From: Porticoccaceae bacterium UBA1989 | Lineage (GTDB): Bacteria; Pseudomonadota; Gammaproteobacteria; Pseudomonadales; Porticoccaceae | Direction: 5' to 3' | Assembly: GCA_002335945.1 (NCBI GenBank) | Contig: DDDD01000121.1 | Coordinates: 1-36,215, forward strand | DNA: 36,215 nt | Shown: in pieces, positions 6,864 to 15,043 of the stretch | Numbering within the stretch: position 1 is the first letter of the stretch | How the letters are laid out: each line of letters starts with the position of its first letter | Program-made: the position numbers and the translations under genes | Notes under the pieces: generated by a model | The model's database searches: none | Told to the model about the DNA's origin: nothing | Seen by the model: only the letters and a program-made list of their open reading frames with translations

Positions 6864-8789
6864 ATGAGTCACTCTCTCCCCGTCATTGTTGGTTTTGGTG
6901 GTTATAACGCTGCAGGACGCAGCTCTTCCCATCAGGCGTTTCGTCGCATGGTGTTTGAATCCCTTCCCGCCCCAGAGCAGCAGCAAACTGTAGTTGGCCT
7001 GGCCTGCCTCATGGGGTATGTGAGCGCACACTCACCCGGTGCGGAGCAAAATGAAAGCTATCAAGATAAAGAGGGTACTGTTTTAACTGCCGATCAAGTT
7101 GATACTCGCTTTAGACAGGAGGTATTGGACGGCACCCTCATCCGCAAGATCGAGCTGTTCGACGCAACGGCCGTGGCCGGGCATAAGAAAATTAATGTGA
7201 CGGGTGACAGGCTAGTGTTCACCATGACTAAGCGGGACTTGCCGCATAATTTACCCAAGGACTGGCAGGTCCGTGATCTTGAAGAGGGCAATGTTGAGGT
7301 CACTGCTTCGTCAGCGGGCCAATACCTCGTTGAAACCCATCATGAGTTAATTGCCAAGGCTGCCGGAGAATTACCTAAGGGCTTTAACCCAGCTGATCAT
7401 TACAATTCACGCTTTCATCCTCGCGGCTTACAAATGGCCATCTTGGGCAGCAGCGATGCGGTACATTCCCTTGGAATTCCCTGGGATAAAGTTGCCGATC
7501 ATGTGCGACCCGATCAGGTAGGGGTTTATTCCTCAAGCGCTCTGGGGCAAATGACCGAAGAAGGCTTTGCCGGATTATTCCAAGCCCGTCTCAAGGGCAA
7601 TCGCACCACCGCAAAGCAGGTGCCTATGGCCCTCAATTCCATGCCAGCGGACTTTATTAATGCCTATGTACTGGGAAGTGTTGGCCACACCGAAGCCATC
7701 ACGGGCGCCTGTGCCACCTTCCTCTATGTGCTGCAAGCTGCTGTGCGTGATATTCGCAGTGGTCGCCGTCGCGTTGCCATGGTGGGTAATGCCGAGTCAA
7801 CGATTGTTTCCGAGGTCTCCGAAGGATTCTCTAATATGAGTGCCCTTGGCAGTGATGAAAATATCTGCAAATTAGACGGCACCGAAAAGCCAGATTGGCG
7901 TCGCGCCAGTCGCCCCTTTGGCCATAACTGTGGTTTTACATTGGCCGAGGCAACGCAGTACATCGTGCTTATGGATGATGCGCTTGCGGTTGAATTGGGT
8001 GCCGATATTCATGGCGCAGTTTCGGATGTGTTTATTAATGCCGATGGGGTTAAGAAATCTATTTCTGCGCCTGGTGTTGGCAACTATATTTCATTCTCTA
8101 AAGCGGTGGCTGCGGCCATTGAAGTGGTAGGCAAAGACGCTGTGCAAAATCACAGCTTTGTTCATGCCCATGGTTCTAGTACGCCAGCCAACCGTACTAC
8201 AGAATCTGAGTTAATTGATCGAGTGGCCACGGCCTTTGATATTTACGACTGGCCTGTCACCGCCGCCAAATCTTTTGTGGGTCATTCATTGTCCACGGCC
8301 AGTGGCGACCAGTTAGTGTCTGCTCTGGGCACCTTTAAATATCATATGATTCCAGGTATAAAAACGGTTTCAGAAATTGCGCCAGATGTTCATCAAGAAA
8401 GAGCCCGTTTTGCGCTGAAAGATATGGATGTCAGTGAACAGAGAATGGATGTGGCCTTTATTAATTCAAAAGGCTTTGGCGGAAACAATGCAACCGCCGT
8501 GGTGTTGTCACCCAGCAAGGTAGACAGCATGTTGGCACAACGCTATGGCGATAAGTTTGCAAATTACTGTGCCCGCCGTGAACAGACACGTAGTCATTCT
8601 GCAGCCTATGCTGCCCGCGCCGACGCTGGCCAGCTTGATGTGATTTATCGTTTCGGCGAGCCGCTAATTAACGAGGCTGGGCTGAGCATTTCTGCAGAGG
8701 GCGTATCTGTTCCTGGCTTTGCCCAGCAGGTTATTTTTGAGAAGGGAAATCCCTGGCAAGATATGCGAGAAACTGCTGCAGCTGATTAA
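6864..8789 (+). CDS. fabY: FabY-type beta-ketoacyl-ACP synthase (fatty acid synthesis initiation)
   Basis: The 641-residue protein matches, as I recall it, Pseudomonas aeruginosa FabY (about 634 residues), which condenses acetyl-CoA with malonyl-ACP to start fatty acid synthesis in place of FabH. It opens with the characteristic VIVGFGGYNAAGRSS. The thiolase-fold active site is Cys283 (TGACATFLY), His436 (HAHGSSTPANR) and His474 (FVGHSLSTAS), the Cys-His-His set of elongating synthases. A roughly 180-residue N-terminal extension before the synthase core is typical. A good ribosome site, AAGGA, lies 6 bp before the ATG. Its last 59 bp overlap the convergent protease gene. No other fab gene is in the window, so substrate specificity rests on the family. 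Confidence 0.88.
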   Translation: MSHSLPVIVGFGGYNAAGRSSSHQAFRRMVFESLPAPEQQQTVVGLACLMGYVSAHSPGAEQNESYQDKEGTVLTADQVDTRFRQEVLDGTLIRKIELFDATAVAGHKKINVTGDRLVFTMTKRDLPHNLPKDWQVRDLEEGNVEVTASSAGQYLVETHHELIAKAAGELPKGFNPADHYNSRFHPRGLQMAILGSSDAVHSLGIPWDKVADHVRPDQVGVYSSSALGQMTEEGFAGLFQARLKGNRTTAKQVPMALNSMPADFINAYVLGSVGHTEAITGACATFLYVLQAAVRDIRSGRRRVAMVGNAESTIVSEVSEGFSNMSALGSDENICKLDGTEKPDWRRASRPFGHNCGFTLAEATQYIVLMDDALAVELGADIHGAVSDVFINADGVKKSISAPGVGNYISFSKAVAAAIEVVGKDAVQNHSFVHAHGSSTPANRTTESELIDRVATAFDIYDWPVTAAKSFVGHSLSTASGDQLVSALGTFKYHMIPGIKTVSEIAPDVHQERARFALKDMDVSEQRMDVAFINSKGFGGNNATAVVLSPSKVDSMLAQRYGDKFANYCARREQTRSHSAAYAARADAGQLDVIYRFGEPLINEAGLSISAEGVSVPGFAQQVIFEKGNPWQDMRETAAAD

Positions 8790-9567
8790 GCATGGCCCGA
8801 TCGATTTTTCGGGCCTGATTAATCCACTGTTCAGGATTCACCTTAGCGCCGGCAGCTCTGCCGGCGTTGAACGAGTTACCGCCAGATATCCCAGAACTAA
8901 GAGTGCCGCCATGTACTGCTATAACGTTCCTAGTCTCGCCGTCCTCGGTGTTGCTAATGATGGGCCCACCTGAGGAACCGCCTAGAGCATCGCAGTTGTG
9001 CAATAAGAGCTGTTCGCTCACAAAAAACTCCGACTGAAAAATTTCACAATTATTACTTAGATTAATTTCCTGACTATCCATGTTATAGCCAAGCAGTTGT
9101 ATATTATTTTCCCTGCCATTGATGGCCAAGGCCAGTGTAAGACTTGCTTGATAGGGTTTTCTATTTAACGCCACAAAAACAATGTCAGTTTCCGATTGAC
9201 GCATTTTATTGTTTGAGGCAGGTTGGTACTGGTGTTTCGACACCGCAGAAAAATCTATTTCACTCAGTCGGCGATTCTCGGGTCGATAAGTACAGCGCTT
9301 AAACTCTAACCCAGTTTTCTTATCAAACAACACATGAGCCGCGGTCAAAATAATTGCTGGGCCCTCTTTGAATCTGGTATTTATATGGGTGGCGGTACCC
9401 CGCAAACCGCCATCACAGAATATAGTACCCACGGCTTTTAATAAATCGCTTGAGGCTAGATGGCGTTGATCTTCAATGCCATTGCTGGGGTCGCCATCAC
9501 CGAAAATGGCGCTCTGAGACACATTGCTGGAAAAGAGAAGAATCAATAAAAAAATATTATTTATCAT
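8731..9567 (-). CDS. Secreted trypsin-like serine protease
   Basis: The 278-residue protein has a signal peptide (about 1-20) and an S1-family chymotrypsin fold with the triad His78 (LTAAHVL), Asp128 (SETDIVFV) and Ser199 (LGGSSGGPI). Cysteines at 51, 92, 174 and 192 could form disulfides in the periplasm or outside. There is no PDZ domain, so it is not a DegP/DegS type. It starts 2 bp after the rsmE stop and so appears to be the last gene of the SAM-cycle operon, although its function has no obvious link to it. The 3' end overlaps fabY by 59 bp in convergent orientation. Substrate unknown. Confidence 0.85.
   Translation of the reverse strand: MINNIFLLILLFSSNVSQSAIFGDGDPSNGIEDQRHLASSDLLKAVGTIFCDGGLRGTATHINTRFKEGPAIILTAAHVLFDKKTGLEFKRCTYRPENRRLSEIDFSAVSKHQYQPASNNKMRQSETDIVFVALNRKPYQASLTLALAINGRENNIQLLGYNMDSQEINLSNNCEIFQSEFFVSEQLLLHNCDALGGSSGGPIISNTEDGETRNVIAVHGGTLSSGISGGNSFNAGRAAGAKVNPEQWINQARKIDRAMLNQLQQFLAYLARDFPSQK
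8794..8815. terminator. Hairpin just after fabY, possible weak terminator
   Basis: GGCCCGA pairs perfectly with TCGGGCC around an eight-base T-rich loop, 5 bp after the fabY stop. No T run follows on either strand, and the hairpin also lies inside the convergent protease gene, so termination is doubtful. Confidence 0.35.
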
Positions 9568-9569
9568 CC

Positions 9570-10301
9570 TTAACCCATATCACCCCAGAGACTTTGCATA
9601 ATACTCATTGCCGCAAGTGGGGCTGTCTCTGTACGCAACACGCGAGGGCCTACTGCCAGTGGTGAAAAACCACTATGCAATGCACTGTCAATTTCGCGAT
9701 TACTTAAGCCGCCCTCAGGGCCCACCAGCAGAGCAATATTATTATTCGAAAGGGTCATTTCAGAGAGGCGTTTTTCGGTGCGGTGATGCAGGACTAACTT
9801 TAGTCCATCAATGGATTCTGCCAGATACTGCTCAGCTGATATTGGGGCTCTTACGGTGGGAACAGTATTGCGCTGACACTGCTCACAGGCACTAATAGCG
9901 ACCTGCTGCCAGTGTCGAGTCTTCTTTTCCAGACGTTCGCCACTAAGCTTTACTTCGCAGCGTTCGGTAAACAGGGGGGTTATTTCGGTGACGCCTAACT
10001 CAGTGGCTTTCTGCACAATCCAATCCATGCGCTCGCCACGAGAGATACCAATAGCTAGCTGAATACTAAGAGGGGACTCGCGGCTTATATCGGAAAAGGC
10101 GCCGACAGTAACCGCGGCTTTGCCTTTCTTAACCTCGCTAAGCTGGGCAGAATATTCACCGCCAAGGCCATTAAATAAAATGATATCCTGACCGGCCTTC
10201 ATGCGTAGAACCGAGGTTAGATGCCGGGCGGCACCTTCCTCGAGTTGCATGTTGCTGCCAACCTCCAAGGATTGGGCGGTAAAAATTCGCGGTAATCGCA
10301 T
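9570..10301 (-). CDS. rsmE: 16S rRNA m3U1498 methyltransferase RsmE
   Basis: This SPOUT-fold methyltransferase uses SAM to methylate N3 of U1498 in 16S rRNA of the small subunit. The 243-residue protein has an N-terminal PUA-like region (about 1-70). Its trefoil-knot SAM site is seen in LLVGPEGGLSNREI (VGPEGG 193-198) and in the C-terminal LAVGPRVLRTETAPLAA (215-231). The length is standard. It lies 4 bp from metF and 2 bp from the protease gene on the same strand. Placement behind SAM-cycle genes fits its use of SAM. Confidence 0.94.
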   Translation of the reverse strand: MRLPRIFTAQSLEVGSNMQLEEGAARHLTSVLRMKAGQDIILFNGLGGEYSAQLSEVKKGKAAVTVGAFSDISRESPLSIQLAIGISRGERMDWIVQKATELGVTEITPLFTERCEVKLSGERLEKKTRHWQQVAISACEQCQRNTVPTVRAPISAEQYLAESIDGLKLVLHHRTEKRLSEMTLSNNNIALLVGPEGGLSNREIDSALHSGFSPLAVGPRVLRTETAPLAAMSIMQSLWGDMG

Positions 10302-10305
10302 GGCG

Positions 10306-11148
10306 TTACTTCGTTGTCAGGCCTAGATTGCTACACAGAGTATCTGAATTTTGCCATTGATTCATGGTATAAAAATGTAATCCAGGGGCACCGCCAGCGA
10401 CAAGGGCCTCACAAAGCTTAGTGACCACATCAAGACCATAGCGAACTAAGTCTTCTGGGTTGTCACTGCGCTCCTTCAACTGCCAGCGCAACCAGCGCGG
10501 AATCTCAGCACCACAGTTATCAGAGAACCGAACAAGATTGTGGTAATTAGTCAGAGGCATGATGCCAGGCACTATCGGCTTATCAATTCCGAACTTGGCG
10601 CATTCATCGACAAATCGAAAATAGGCGTCCGCATTATAAAAGTATTGGGTTATCGCGCGGTCGGCACCGGCTCTAAATTTCTCACCCAACCAATAAATAT
10701 CTTTGCTGTAGCTTTCAGCTTCGGGATGAATTTCTGGATAGGCGCCGACATTAATTTCAAACTGGTCACCAAATTGGTCGCGGATAAGTGCCACCAACTC
10801 ATTGGCATGAACCAGCTGTTTGGTGCCGCCGATACCTGAGGGTAGATCACCGCGCAGGGCAACAAGCTTATTGATACCGGCGTCTTTATAAGACTGCACT
10901 AGGGCTAATACTTCTTCGCGGCTATCGCCACCGAAGGAAAGATGGGGAGCAGCTTGGTAGCCGTCTTGCTGAATGCTCAGCACCAGGTCTTTGGTAGTAT
11001 CTCGTGTAGAGCCACCGGCACCGTAGGTTACCGAGTAAAATTCGGGACTGTATTTATCGAGCTTATTGCAGGTGGTTTTGAGTTTTTGTTTCCCTTCATC
11101 TGTTTTCGCAGCAAAGAATTCAAAACTGAGGTGTAGTTTGTTCGTCAT
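10306..11148 (-). CDS. metF: 5,10-methylenetetrahydrofolate reductase
   Basis: This FAD-containing TIM-barrel enzyme reduces methylene-THF to methyl-THF, the methyl donor for methionine synthase. The 280-residue protein shows the N-terminal LSFEFFAAK, whose Glu10 corresponds to catalytic Glu28 of E. coli MetF, and the folate/FAD segment VTYGAGGSTRDTT (40-52). It also has ALRGDLPSG, and it ends within the usual length. The canonical EFFPPK is EFFAAK here, a mild change. It follows ahcY after 62 bp that contain a stable hairpin. With metK and ahcY it completes three steps of the methionine cycle; metE and metH are not in the window. Confidence 0.95.
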   Translation of the reverse strand: MTNKLHLSFEFFAAKTDEGKQKLKTTCNKLDKYSPEFYSVTYGAGGSTRDTTKDLVLSIQQDGYQAAPHLSFGGDSREEVLALVQSYKDAGINKLVALRGDLPSGIGGTKQLVHANELVALIRDQFGDQFEINVGAYPEIHPEAESYSKDIYWLGEKFRAGADRAITQYFYNADAYFRFVDECAKFGIDKPIVPGIMPLTNYHNLVRFSDNCGAEIPRWLRWQLKERSDNPEDLVRYGLDVVTKLCEALVAGGAPGLHFYTMNQWQNSDTLCSNLGLTTK

Positions 11149-11174
11149 GAAAATTGCGTCCTATTTGCTAGGGC

Positions 11175-11200
11175 TATCGGACTCAATTAAGAGCCCGATA
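11175..11200 (-). other. Intercistronic hairpin between ahcY and metF
   Basis: On the transcribed strand TATCGGGCTC pairs with GAGTCCGATA (one G-U pair) around a six-base loop. It begins 10 bp after the ahcY stop and has no T run, so it is more likely an mRNA-stabilising, processing or partial-termination element than a full terminator. Confidence 0.55.
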
Positions 11201-11210
11201 ACTGGGAATT

Positions 11211-12599
11211 TTAATATTTGTAGCTATCGCCTTTGTAGGGGCCTTCAACGGATACGCCAATGTAGTCTGCTTGAGCCTGAGTGAGTTTGGTGATCACGCC
11301 ACCAAAACCACCGACCATGTGACGGGCTACTTCTTCGTCGAGATGTTTGGGCAAGACTTCTACGCGGAGCATTTCAGCTTTGGTAACATCGTCCTGTGTA
11401 GCAAACTGCTGAGTATAGAGTTCAATCTGAGCCAGCACCTGGTTGGCAAAAGAACCATCCATAATACGACTTGGGTGACCCGTAGCATTACCCAGATTAA
11501 CCAGACGTCCCTCGGCTAACAGCAGTAGATGGTCATTGTTGGCACGGTCGCGATAGACCTTATGTACCTGTGGCTTGATCTCATCCCATTCCCAGTTGCT
11601 ACGCATGAAAGCGGTGTCGATTTCATTATCAAAGTGACCAATATTACAGACCACTGCGCCGCTCTTTAGAGCGCCTAAAATATCTGAACCACAGACATTG
11701 TAGTTGCCCGTGCTAGTCACCAGCATATCGGTGTTAGCCAATAGGTGTGCGTTTACGCCCTTGCTTGGATCGCCATCCTTGTAAGTAGAGACTAATTCAA
11801 AACCATCAAGACAGGCTTGCATGGCGCAGATTGGATCGCATTCAGTGACCTTAACAATCATGCCTTCCTGACGCAGAGACTGAGCAGAACCCTTGCCCAC
11901 ATCACCGTAACCAACAACAACCGCCTTTTTGCCAGACAGCAAATGGTCAGTAGCCCGCTTGATAGCATCGTTAAGACTGTGACGACAGCCATACTTGTTG
12001 TCGCACTTAGACTTGGTAACCGAATCGTTAACGTTAATAGCCGGTACTTTTAACTCGCCGTTTTCAAGCATCTCATAAAGACGATGAACACCCGTGGTGG
12101 TCTCTTCAGTAATGCCATGAACAGCCTCCAACACCTGGGGGTATTTCTCGTGCAGAAGTGCTGTTAAATCACCGCCGTCATCGAGAATCATATTGGCATT
12201 CCAGGGCACGCCATCTTTAAGCACCTGCTGTTCCAGGCACCATTCATATTCTTCTTCGGTCTCGCCTTTCCAAGCATAAACAGGCGTACCGTTTGCCGCA
12301 ATCGCAGCGGCGGCATGATCCTGGGTGGAGAAAATATTACATGAGGTCCAGCGGACTTCTGCACCTAGGGCTTCTAAAGTTTCAATCAGCACAGCGGTTT
12401 GAATAGTCATATGAATGCAGCCCAGAATTCGAGCATCTGCCAAGGGCTGGTCTGCGCTAAATTTTTCACGCAGTGCCATCAGTGCTGGCATTTCTGACTC
12501 AGCAATTGAGATTTCTTTTTTGCCCCATTCAGCCAGGCTGATGTCGGCGACTTTATAGTCTTTCTTTTTGCTGTCGATTGGTTGTGCTGTTGCTGTCAT
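11211..12599 (-). CDS. ahcY: S-adenosylhomocysteine hydrolase
   Basis: This NAD-dependent enzyme splits S-adenosylhomocysteine (SAH) into adenosine and homocysteine, relieving inhibition of methyltransferases. The 462-residue protein has the N-terminal substrate region CIHMTIQTAVLIETL (61-75) and TSCNIFSTQDHAAAA, and the NAD-binding GYGDVGKG (230-237). Its C-terminal KGDSYKY ends in the conserved Lys-Tyr pair that reaches into the neighbouring subunit. It lies 27 bp after metK on the same strand. Use of AhcY rather than the Pfs/LuxS route is typical of Pseudomonas-like gammaproteobacteria and fits the SAH-sensing regulator proposed for the operon. Confidence 0.97.
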   Translation of the reverse strand: MTATAQPIDSKKKDYKVADISLAEWGKKEISIAESEMPALMALREKFSADQPLADARILGCIHMTIQTAVLIETLEALGAEVRWTSCNIFSTQDHAAAAIAANGTPVYAWKGETEEEYEWCLEQQVLKDGVPWNANMILDDGGDLTALLHEKYPQVLEAVHGITEETTTGVHRLYEMLENGELKVPAINVNDSVTKSKCDNKYGCRHSLNDAIKRATDHLLSGKKAVVVGYGDVGKGSAQSLRQEGMIVKVTECDPICAMQACLDGFELVSTYKDGDPSKGVNAHLLANTDMLVTSTGNYNVCGSDILGALKSGAVVCNIGHFDNEIDTAFMRSNWEWDEIKPQVHKVYRDRANNDHLLLLAEGRLVNLGNATGHPSRIMDGSFANQVLAQIELYTQQFATQDDVTKAEMLRVEVLPKHLDEEVARHMVGGFGGVITKLTQAQADYIGVSVEGPYKGDSYKY

Positions 12600-12626
12600 C
12601 TTGTTTTGCCTTTGATTATGTAAAGT

Positions 12627-13781
12627 TTAAAGCGCCTTTTTTAGGGCTTCTACTCGGTCTGTTTTTTCCCAGGTAAAGTCTTTTTCTTCGCGACCAAAAT
12701 GGCCATAGGATGCTGTTTGCTGATAAATAGGGCGGCGCAGGTCGAGCATTTCAATCAGGCCCCGTGGGCGCAGGTCAAAGTTTTCTCGAACCAAAGCAAC
12801 AATTTCGTCATCGGATAACTTACCCGTGCCAAATGTATCAACACTGATAGAAGTAGGCTCGGAAACACCAATGGCATAAGACACCTGGATTTCACAGCGA
12901 TCGGCGAGACCGGCGGCAACAATATTTTTCGCCACGTAGCGTCCAGCATAGGCCGCAGAGCGATCTACCTTGGTGGGGTCTTTGCCAGAGAACGCGCCGC
13001 CACCGTGGTGGGCCATACCGCCATAGGTATCGACAATAATTTTACGACCAGTTAAGCCGCAGTCACCCATAGGGCCACCAATTTCAAACTTGCCAGTGGG
13101 GTTAATGTGGTACTGCGTGCCTGCGTGGAGCCATTCTTCCGGAAGCACTGGGGCAATAATTTCTGTGCGCACAGCTTCCTGTAAATCAGATTGAGAAATG
13201 CTGGGTGAATGCTGTGTCGATAAAACAATGGCATCAATAGCAACCGGCTTCCCTTGATCGTAGCGTAGGGTAACCTGACTTTTTGCATCTGGACGCAACC
13301 AGGGCAGGGTGCCATTTTTTCGCAGCTGAGCCTGACGTTCCACTAGGCGATGGGCATAGAAAATAGGCGCAGGCATTAGCACAGCAGTTTCATTGCTGGC
13401 ATAACCAAACATCAAACCCTGATCACCCGCGCCAATGTCTTTATCTTCACTCTCATCAACACCCTGAGCAATATCACTGGATTGCTTGCCAATAGCGTTA
13501 AGTACGGCACAGGAATGGCCGTCAAAACCCATATCCGAATGGTCGTAGCCCACGCCGGTAATTACATCGCGAACAATCTGTTCGAGATCAACGTACGTTT
13601 TAGTGCGCACCTCGCCGGCGATAATCGCCATGCCGGTTTTAACCATGGTCTCAACCGCCACTCTGGAGTGTGGGTCGTCTTTAATAATGGCATCTAATAC
13701 CGCATCAGAAATCTGATCGGCGAGTTTATCCGGATGTCCTTCGGAGACAGACTCAGAGGTAAATAAATTGTAAGTAGACAT
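12627..13781 (-). CDS. metK: S-adenosylmethionine synthetase
   Basis: MetK makes S-adenosylmethionine (SAM) from methionine and ATP in a Mg- and K-dependent reaction. The 384-residue protein carries the N-terminal SVSEGHPDKLADQISD (His16), the central GAGDQGLMFGYA (117-128) and the P-loop-like GGGAFSGKDPTKVDRS. The length equals that of the E. coli enzyme. It is 41 bp downstream of the ArsR-methyltransferase gene and 27 bp upstream of ahcY. I see no SAM riboswitch in its leader; control probably comes from the operon promoter upstream of the regulator gene. Confidence 0.97.
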   Translation of the reverse strand: MSTYNLFTSESVSEGHPDKLADQISDAVLDAIIKDDPHSRVAVETMVKTGMAIIAGEVRTKTYVDLEQIVRDVITGVGYDHSDMGFDGHSCAVLNAIGKQSSDIAQGVDESEDKDIGAGDQGLMFGYASNETAVLMPAPIFYAHRLVERQAQLRKNGTLPWLRPDAKSQVTLRYDQGKPVAIDAIVLSTQHSPSISQSDLQEAVRTEIIAPVLPEEWLHAGTQYHINPTGKFEIGGPMGDCGLTGRKIIVDTYGGMAHHGGGAFSGKDPTKVDRSAAYAGRYVAKNIVAAGLADRCEIQVSYAIGVSEPTSISVDTFGTGKLSDDEIVALVRENFDLRPRGLIEMLDLRRPIYQQTASYGHFGREEKDFTWEKTDRVEALKKAL

Positions 13782-13822
13782 AAGGTTTCCTTTTTGTAGA
13801 GCGTCTAACTAAAGGCTCTGTT

Positions 13823-14830
13823 CTAGCGTGCAGTGCTTCCGGCACTAAACTGTCGCAACTGAATGCGAAAACCATTGCGTTGAGTAAGATAGAGACTATT
13901 GCCCTCTACCAACCCAGCCATATTTGCCCAGCGGGTTAGCTCCTCTGGCTCAAACCCCAGCCATAGGTCGCCACAGGTATCTCGTACCCATTCCTGATCA
14001 TGGGCGCAGAGGTCGGTAATTAATAACACGCCATCTTTATTCAGCAAGCTGGCGCAATCGGCAATAATATCTGCCGGTGTTGGGTTGTGATGCAACACCA
14101 TATTCAGTGATAGGCAGTCTGCCTTTAGGCCCTGAGATTGAGCCATCGCGGTGTCACCGAGAATAAATTGAATATTACTTAAGCCCTGTTGAGTCGCCCG
14201 GGACTCACATTGATCGAGCATCTCGCGGGCATTATCTAAAGCAACAACCTGATCGAAGCGACTGGCAAGCTTGCCCAAAAATTGACCGTAGCCCGGGCCA
14301 ACTTCAATGGCCGTGCCATTGGCAACCAGGCTGCTGTCTAGAAACCCCTCGACGCTGTCGCCATAGTCTGCCCAGCTGGCGATCAAATCTTGATTCTGTT
14401 CAAAGCGCGCTACATTGCGGTTAAAAAACGCCACCGAAGCCGAGGCACGTTCACTGTTAATCTGTGTTAAGTGTTCTGCCAAGACTAGATCGAGCCGCGC
14501 ATCATCAACCGTGTTAAACAGCACCTGCTGCAGTGCCTGTAAATCCACATCAGTGTTGCGTGGATTACGACGGTAAAAAATCGTCGTGCCTTCGCGACGT
14601 GTTGCTACCAGCCCAGCATTTGCCAAAATCTTTAAATGATGGCTCATGGCCGACTGACGAATATCGAAAACCTGACACAACTCAAGCACGCCATAGGCAT
14701 TTTGCTGCAACACCTTGAGTATTTGCATGCGCAATGGATCGCCCGCCGCCTTACACAGTGCAGTAATGGCGCTGATGTCAGGGTTTGAGGGCTGTTCTGC
14801 AACAGCGGAAATAGGGCTCAGGTCAGTCAT
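13823..14830 (-). CDS. ArsR-family regulator fused to a SAM-dependent methyltransferase domain (SahR-type)
   Basis: The 335-residue protein joins an N-terminal winged helix-turn-helix of the ArsR family (about 18-95; QSAMSHHLKILANAGLV is the recognition helix region) to a class I methyltransferase fold (about 150-335). The fold has the SAM motif EVGPGYG (176-182) and an acidic Asp199. It heads the metK-ahcY-metF operon. ArsR-type regulators sensing S-adenosylhomocysteine (SahR) are known to control these genes in proteobacteria, so I infer the methyltransferase domain serves as the SAH/SAM sensor. A palindrome overlaps its -35 region, which suggests autoregulation. No Shine-Dalgarno precedes the ATG. 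The protein lacks the metal-binding cysteine motif of arsenic sensors. Confidence 0.85.
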   Translation of the reverse strand: MTDLSPISAVAEQPSNPDISAITALCKAAGDPLRMQILKVLQQNAYGVLELCQVFDIRQSAMSHHLKILANAGLVATRREGTTIFYRRNPRNTDVDLQALQQVLFNTVDDARLDLVLAEHLTQINSERASASVAFFNRNVARFEQNQDLIASWADYGDSVEGFLDSSLVANGTAIEVGPGYGQFLGKLASRFDQVVALDNAREMLDQCESRATQQGLSNIQFILGDTAMAQSQGLKADCLSLNMVLHHNPTPADIIADCASLLNKDGVLLITDLCAHDQEWVRDTCGDLWLGFEPEELTRWANMAGLVEGNSLYLTQRNGFRIQLRQFSAGSTAR

Positions 14831-14837
14831 GGCGCGG

Positions 14838-14866
14838 ACTTTAACACAGTAGAATCGCTATATCAA
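14838..14866 (-). promoter_or_regulatory. Putative promoter of the SAM-cycle operon
   Basis: On the minus strand TTGATA (14861-14866) is followed after 17 bp by TAAAGT (14838-14843). That places the expected transcription start at or next to the regulator's ATG at 14830, which implies a leaderless mRNA and fits the absence of a Shine-Dalgarno sequence. The -35 element lies inside the adjacent palindrome. Confidence 0.45.
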
Positions 14867-14880
14867 AATATTTTTATATA
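14859..14880. promoter_or_regulatory. 22-bp near-perfect palindrome, candidate operator
   Basis: Ten of eleven base pairs are complementary; the only mismatch is C14864 against T14875. The A+T-rich sequence lies in the divergent regulator/tkt gap and covers the putative -35 of the SAM-cycle operon. It is the best candidate binding site for the ArsR-type regulator encoded just downstream. Confidence 0.6.
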
Positions 14881-14938
14881 TGCAGCGGGTCGAATGAAGT
14901 CGGGTATCAAAAACATCCCTGTAAAGGAGGGGGAAATA

Positions 14939-15043
14939 ATGAATATCGGTTTACTGGCAAGGCCGTCTAGTGGACAATACCTGCTTCCCAAATTACCCGT
15001 TTCAGGAGTGACAATTCATGGCCTCACGTCGAGACCTTGCTAA
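14939..15043 (+). CDS. Possible 34-residue leader peptide overlapping the tkt start
   Basis: An ATG at 14939 has an unusually strong Shine-Dalgarno, AAGGAGGGGG, directly upstream. It opens a 34-codon frame (begins MNIGLLARPSSGQ) that ends at TAA 15041-15043, 25 bp inside tkt in another frame. Its termination inside tkt could couple or compete with initiation at tkt ATG 15018. It has no recognisable domain and may be spurious, but the ribosome site needs some explanation. Confidence 0.35.
   Translation: MNIGLLARPSSGQYLLPKLPVSGVTIHGLTSRPC

Noticed and set aside
13782..13822. Search for a SAM or SAH riboswitch upstream of metK and ahcY
   Set aside because: The gaps of 41 and 27 bp are too short, and the upstream regulator and palindrome explain control better.
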